NCBI GenBank assembly: GCA_018665385.1 | Contig: JABJDN010000076.1 | Location: 1-19,947 of the forward strand | Length of the DNA: 19,947 nt | Origin: Phycisphaerae bacterium | GTDB lineage: Bacteria; Planctomycetota; Phycisphaerae; Phycisphaerales; SM1A02 | Direction of reading: 5' to 3' | Shown here: positions 17,016 to 19,947 of the stretch, one piece after another | Layout of the letters: each line of letters opens with the position of its first letter | Numbering within the stretch: position 1 is the first letter of the stretch | The notes under the pieces: generated by a model | Told to the model about the DNA's origin: nothing | The model's database searches: none | What the model saw: only the letters and a program-made list of their open reading frames with translations | Translations under genes and position numbers: made by a program

Positions 17016-18058
17016 AGCAGCATAAGCCTTTGCAGCACATCTTTAGCAGTTTGTTGCACAAGCGATTTTGGCCCTTCTGAAGCCATTTGTACTACAAGCG
17101 CATACATCTCGGGGCTCTCATTTTTTGTAAGAAAGTTACCTGCTACGATTAATGCGTTACGTTGCATCATTTCAAGCTTTGCTCGCTTCATAGAAGAGCC
17201 CTGGAATGCCTTGCGCCTTGCCTCCTCGTCCCACTGCAATACATCCATTATATCTAACGAAGAGTGTGTCGCTTTGTATGAGGGATGTACTTCTGCTTGT
17301 TGCGCTTTTGCTGTAGGTTGATTATGAGGGCACACTTCCTGGCAGATGTCGCACCCGAACATCCAATCTCCAATACTTTCATGGAATTTCGGATCAATTT
17401 GCGTTCTATGTTCGATAGTTAAATAACTAATACACTTGCGAGCATCAAGTTCCCACGGAGTTATTGCATCTGTAGGGCAAGCATCTATGCAACGAGTGCA
17501 CGATGCACACGGGTCAACTACTTCTACGTCAGACGCCGCGAATTCTTTCGTAGTGACAATAACACCCAAAAGCATCCAACTACCGACGCTCTGTTCGAGA
17601 AGCAACGTATGTTTACCAATTGCTCCTAGTCCTGCCCTTGCAGCAAACTCTCGCTCTAGAATCGGTGCTGTATCAACGCACGCCTTGAATGTTTCTTCTG
17701 GATATTTCTTCTTCAACTCGTCACACACAATATGTAATCGCTTCTTCATCCCCTTGTGGTAATCTTGCCCGCGAGCATATCGTGCAATCTTTCCATGGCC
17801 CAAAGGCATATTCGGTTCCTCAATATCTCCATATCTATCGGCAACGCAAATAACACTTTTGGCATCAACCAATAATTTCTTTGGGTCTAGCCGGACACCA
17901 ACGTTGCGTTCCATCCATTCCATTTCACCCTGCTTCCCTTGCTTAATCCACTCTTCAAACTCTTGTTTAAAGGCAGATTCATTTGCTACTACAACTCCTG
18001 CCAATGCAAAATCTTGAGCGAGGCACAAGTCCACTACTTGTTGAGATTGTTCAAGCAT
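17012..18058 (-). CDS. queG: Epoxyqueuosine reductase QueG, 348 aa
   Basis: QueG reduces epoxyqueuosine to queuosine at position 34 of certain tRNAs, using cobalamin and two [4Fe-4S] clusters. Both ferredoxin-like cluster motifs are complete: CASCTRCIDACP (184-195) and CDICQEVCP (236-244). The substrate-side block VDTAPILEREFAARAGLGAIGKHT (128-151) carries the conserved Asp (D129); the usual GLGWIGK has Ala for Trp here. Length is normal for the family, and the C-terminal helical repeat part is present (about 290-348). It starts one base after the UvrD-type helicase stop, without a clear SD, so it is probably translated by coupling. It meets the lipoprotein gene tail to tail. Assignment is firm; enzyme use requires cobalamin, so the organism must make or import it. 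Confidence 0.96.
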   Translation of the reverse strand: MLEQSQQVVDLCLAQDFALAGVVVANESAFKQEFEEWIKQGKQGEMEWMERNVGVRLDPKKLLVDAKSVICVADRYGDIEEPNMPLGHGKIARYARGQDYHKGMKKRLHIVCDELKKKYPEETFKACVDTAPILEREFAARAGLGAIGKHTLLLEQSVGSWMLLGVIVTTKEFAASDVEVVDPCASCTRCIDACPTDAITPWELDARKCISYLTIEHRTQIDPKFHESIGDWMFGCDICQEVCPHNQPTAKAQQAEVHPSYKATHSSLDIMDVLQWDEEARRKAFQGSSMKRAKLEMMQRNALIVAGNFLTKNESPEMYALVVQMASEGPKSLVQQTAKDVLQRLMLL

Positions 18059-18059
18059 T

Positions 18060-19947
18060 TTAAAATTCTGGAGTTATTCCCGGCTGAACTAGTTCAAGTT
18101 TTGCATATTCCAGGACTAAATGTTTTACTCCACCACGGAATTTTACAGTTACAGTAGAGCCTCGTGGCCTTCGTATAATCCGCTCGACTTTGCCCACCCC
18201 AAAGCGTTTGTGACGAACGACTGAACCAAGTGCAATTGAGTCAGACTGTTGCGTGTTTGGATCAATATCTGGAATATCCCACGGGTCGATTGCTTGCTCT
18301 GTTTCGTAGGTTTTCCCAGACATTTCCCGAATGAAACGACTTGTGATTGTGCGTTTTGTAAGTCCGCGTTGCATTCTTCTGCGCGCAGTAGATAAATGGA
18401 TATGCTTCTTTGCTCGTGTAACTCCAACGTAACAGAGCCTACGTTCTTCTTCCATTTGCGTGTCATCATGCAAAGCACGTTCGTGTGGAAGCATCCCTTC
18501 TTCTAGCCCAGCAATAGCAACGAAATCGAATTCTAACCCTTTAGAAGCATGCAGTGTCATTAAAGTTACTGCTCCATTTGCTGGGTCCACCTTATCTGCA
18601 TCGCTTACAAGAGATACGTTTTCTAAAAACGCAAACAATACATGCATAGGAGTAGCAGCGTCTTCATCTTGGTGTTCTGCTTCGTAACGCTCTTCAAATT
18701 CAGATGCAGCAGAAACAAGCTCTTCCAAATTTTGCAGCCGATCTGCATCTTCTTCCCCTGCGTTTTTTGAATAGAGTTCTTCTAATCCAGACTCGCGTAC
18801 TACTCGTTCCACTACATCTGCAAGCGAACCTGCAGCTGTCAGTGATTCTTCAGAACGGGCATCGATGTGCCATTGTCTGTATGTCTCAAAGAACTTTTTC
18901 ATTGCGTTCACTGATCGAGCAGTAAAACCCTGCTCTTTTGAAACATTTGAAGTGGCCTCAAGCAAAGAAAACCCAAGTGAAAATGCGAGTTGTTCCAAAC
19001 GTGCGATGGATGTTGCTCCGACACCACGCGTTGGGGTATTGATAATTCGCATAAATGCAACATCATCTTTTGGATTCACAAGTAATCGCAAATACGAAAT
19101 TGCATGTTTAATTTCTTTGCGATCGTAAAATGCAGTCCCCCTTGCTACGACGTATGGAATTCCTTCAACGCGAAAGGCATCTTCTAACACACGGCTTAAT
19201 GCGTTTACGCGATAGAGCACCGCCATCTCTCGTAACAATACGCCTTCATCACGCAAGCGAACTACTTCTTTAACAATTGCATCGGCTTCACAATATTCAT
19301 CTTCGAATGACGCCACAACTGGTTCGCTACCATCTTCATGCTCTGTGAATAATTTTTTATCTTTGCGTTGCACATTATTCTCAATGAGCGCAGCAGCTGT
19401 TTTAACGATATTACCAGTTGACCTAAAGTTCCTGCCAAGCGGCACAACTGTGCCTTCACCGTAGTGCTCTTCAAAATCAAGTATGTTTGATATATCAGCG
19501 CCTCGCCACGCATAGATTGATTGATCAGGGTCACCAACTACACATATATTCCTATGTTTTGCTGCTATTTTGTTAGCAATTACAAACTGTGTGTGGTTTG
19601 TGTCTTGGTATTCATCGATCATAACGTATTGATACCGAGACTCTAAACTTTCGCGAACTTCTTGGTGATTTTCTAACAGCTTTGCAGTATGCATTAGCAA
19701 ATCGTCAAAATCAACTGCGTCGTTACCGCGCAGAATACTGTCGTAGGATTTGTAAATTTTCGCGATTGACTTTGCATAAAAATCAGAAGCATCCTTCGCG
19801 AATGCATCTGCATCTATAAGTTTATTCTTAGCATTACTAATAACCGAAAGAACACCTGCTGGTTTAAAATTGGACTCATTCATTTGACAAGCTTTAATCG
19901 CTTGTTTTGCAGCACTGCGTTGATCGGCGGTGTCGTAAATTGTAAAG
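18060..19947 (-). CDS. uvrD: UvrD/PcrA superfamily 1 DNA helicase, C-terminal 628 residues (runs off window)
   Basis: The frame is open through the window end: FTIYDTADQRSAAKQAIKAC precedes the first visible Met (19883) and matches the UvrD family, so that Met is not the start. About the first 110-120 residues, with Walker A, are missing. Visible helicase motifs in order are VDFDDLL, MIDEYQDTN (Walker B), VVGDPDQSIYAWRGA (motif III), LGRNFRST (motif IV), VTLMTLHASKGLEFDFV (motif V) and EEERRLCYVGVTRAKKHIHLS (motif VI). The C-terminal Tudor-like domain begins GSVVRHKRFGVGKV and ends near LELVQ. It is a 3'-5' DNA translocase for repair and for clearing replication blocks. UvrD, PcrA and Rep are hard to separate; the Tudor-like end favours UvrD/PcrA. 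queG follows by one base. Confidence 0.95.
   Translation of the reverse strand, partial: FTIYDTADQRSAAKQAIKACQMNESNFKPAGVLSVISNAKNKLIDADAFAKDASDFYAKSIAKIYKSYDSILRGNDAVDFDDLLMHTAKLLENHQEVRESLESRYQYVMIDEYQDTNHTQFVIANKIAAKHRNICVVGDPDQSIYAWRGADISNILDFEEHYGEGTVVPLGRNFRSTGNIVKTAAALIENNVQRKDKKLFTEHEDGSEPVVASFEDEYCEADAIVKEVVRLRDEGVLLREMAVLYRVNALSRVLEDAFRVEGIPYVVARGTAFYDRKEIKHAISYLRLLVNPKDDVAFMRIINTPTRGVGATSIARLEQLAFSLGFSLLEATSNVSKEQGFTARSVNAMKKFFETYRQWHIDARSEESLTAAGSLADVVERVVRESGLEELYSKNAGEEDADRLQNLEELVSAASEFEERYEAEHQDEDAATPMHVLFAFLENVSLVSDADKVDPANGAVTLMTLHASKGLEFDFVAIAGLEEGMLPHERALHDDTQMEEERRLCYVGVTRAKKHIHLSTARRRMQRGLTKRTITSRFIREMSGKTYETEQAIDPWDIPDIDPNTQQSDSIALGSVVRHKRFGVGKVERIIRRPRGSTVTVKFRGGVKHLVLEYAKLELVQPGITPEF

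Noticed and set aside
19881..19883. ATG at 19883 as the start of the helicase
   Set aside because: The frame continues upstream to the window edge with typical UvrD sequence, and the ATP-binding Walker A region is still missing, so the gene is partial.

Overview
The window is densely coding bacterial chromosome, slightly A+T-leaning by eye. It has eleven protein genes, no stretch over about 160 bases without a gene, and no rRNA, tRNA, CRISPR array or insertion sequence that I can recognise. The gene set suggests a Gram-negative-type, probably planctomycete-like bacterium (perhaps the Phycisphaerae side). The clues are a MoxR ATPase next to a large membrane VWA protein with a glutamine-amidotransferase-like segment, a DUF4175-like coiled-coil membrane protein, a long NAD-type glutamate dehydrogenase, an MuiA/DUF4139 protein, several lipoprotein-type signals, and few strong Shine-Dalgarno sites. 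This placement is inference from gene content only.

Layout. From 10147 down to 1, seven genes run on the minus strand. In transcription order they are ribF (FAD synthesis), an nrnA-like DHH phosphoesterase, a three-membrane-segment coiled-coil protein, an iron(III)-type ABC substrate-binding lipoprotein, an ABC permease fused to a six-repeat NHL propeller, a 958-residue VWA/GATase-like membrane protein, and a MoxR AAA+ ATPase that leaves the window at base 1. Most junctions overlap (4, 26, 4, 1 and 1 bases); the only gap is 37 bases. This looks like one translationally coupled operon, or two joined end to end. From 10198 to 17015, three genes run on the plus strand: NAD-glutamate dehydrogenase, an MuiA-family secreted protein, and an unrecognised predicted lipoprotein. 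From 19947 to 17012, two minus-strand genes follow: a UvrD/PcrA helicase (its N-terminus lies outside the window) and queG, separated by one base. queG ends tail-to-tail with the lipoprotein gene with a 4-base overlap.

The most unusual part is bases 1-8188. MoxR, VWA and DUF4175-like proteins commonly form an envelope or complex-assembly module. Here an iron-type binding protein and permease are placed inside that module, the permease carries a C-terminal NHL propeller, and no transporter ATPase gene is present. A seven-A run sits exactly at the permease/NHL joint, so the fusion needs checking against orthologues or raw reads before it is taken as real. If real, the cluster may couple metal-ion capture at the membrane to a MoxR/VWA machine. 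That is a hypothesis, not something the sequence proves.
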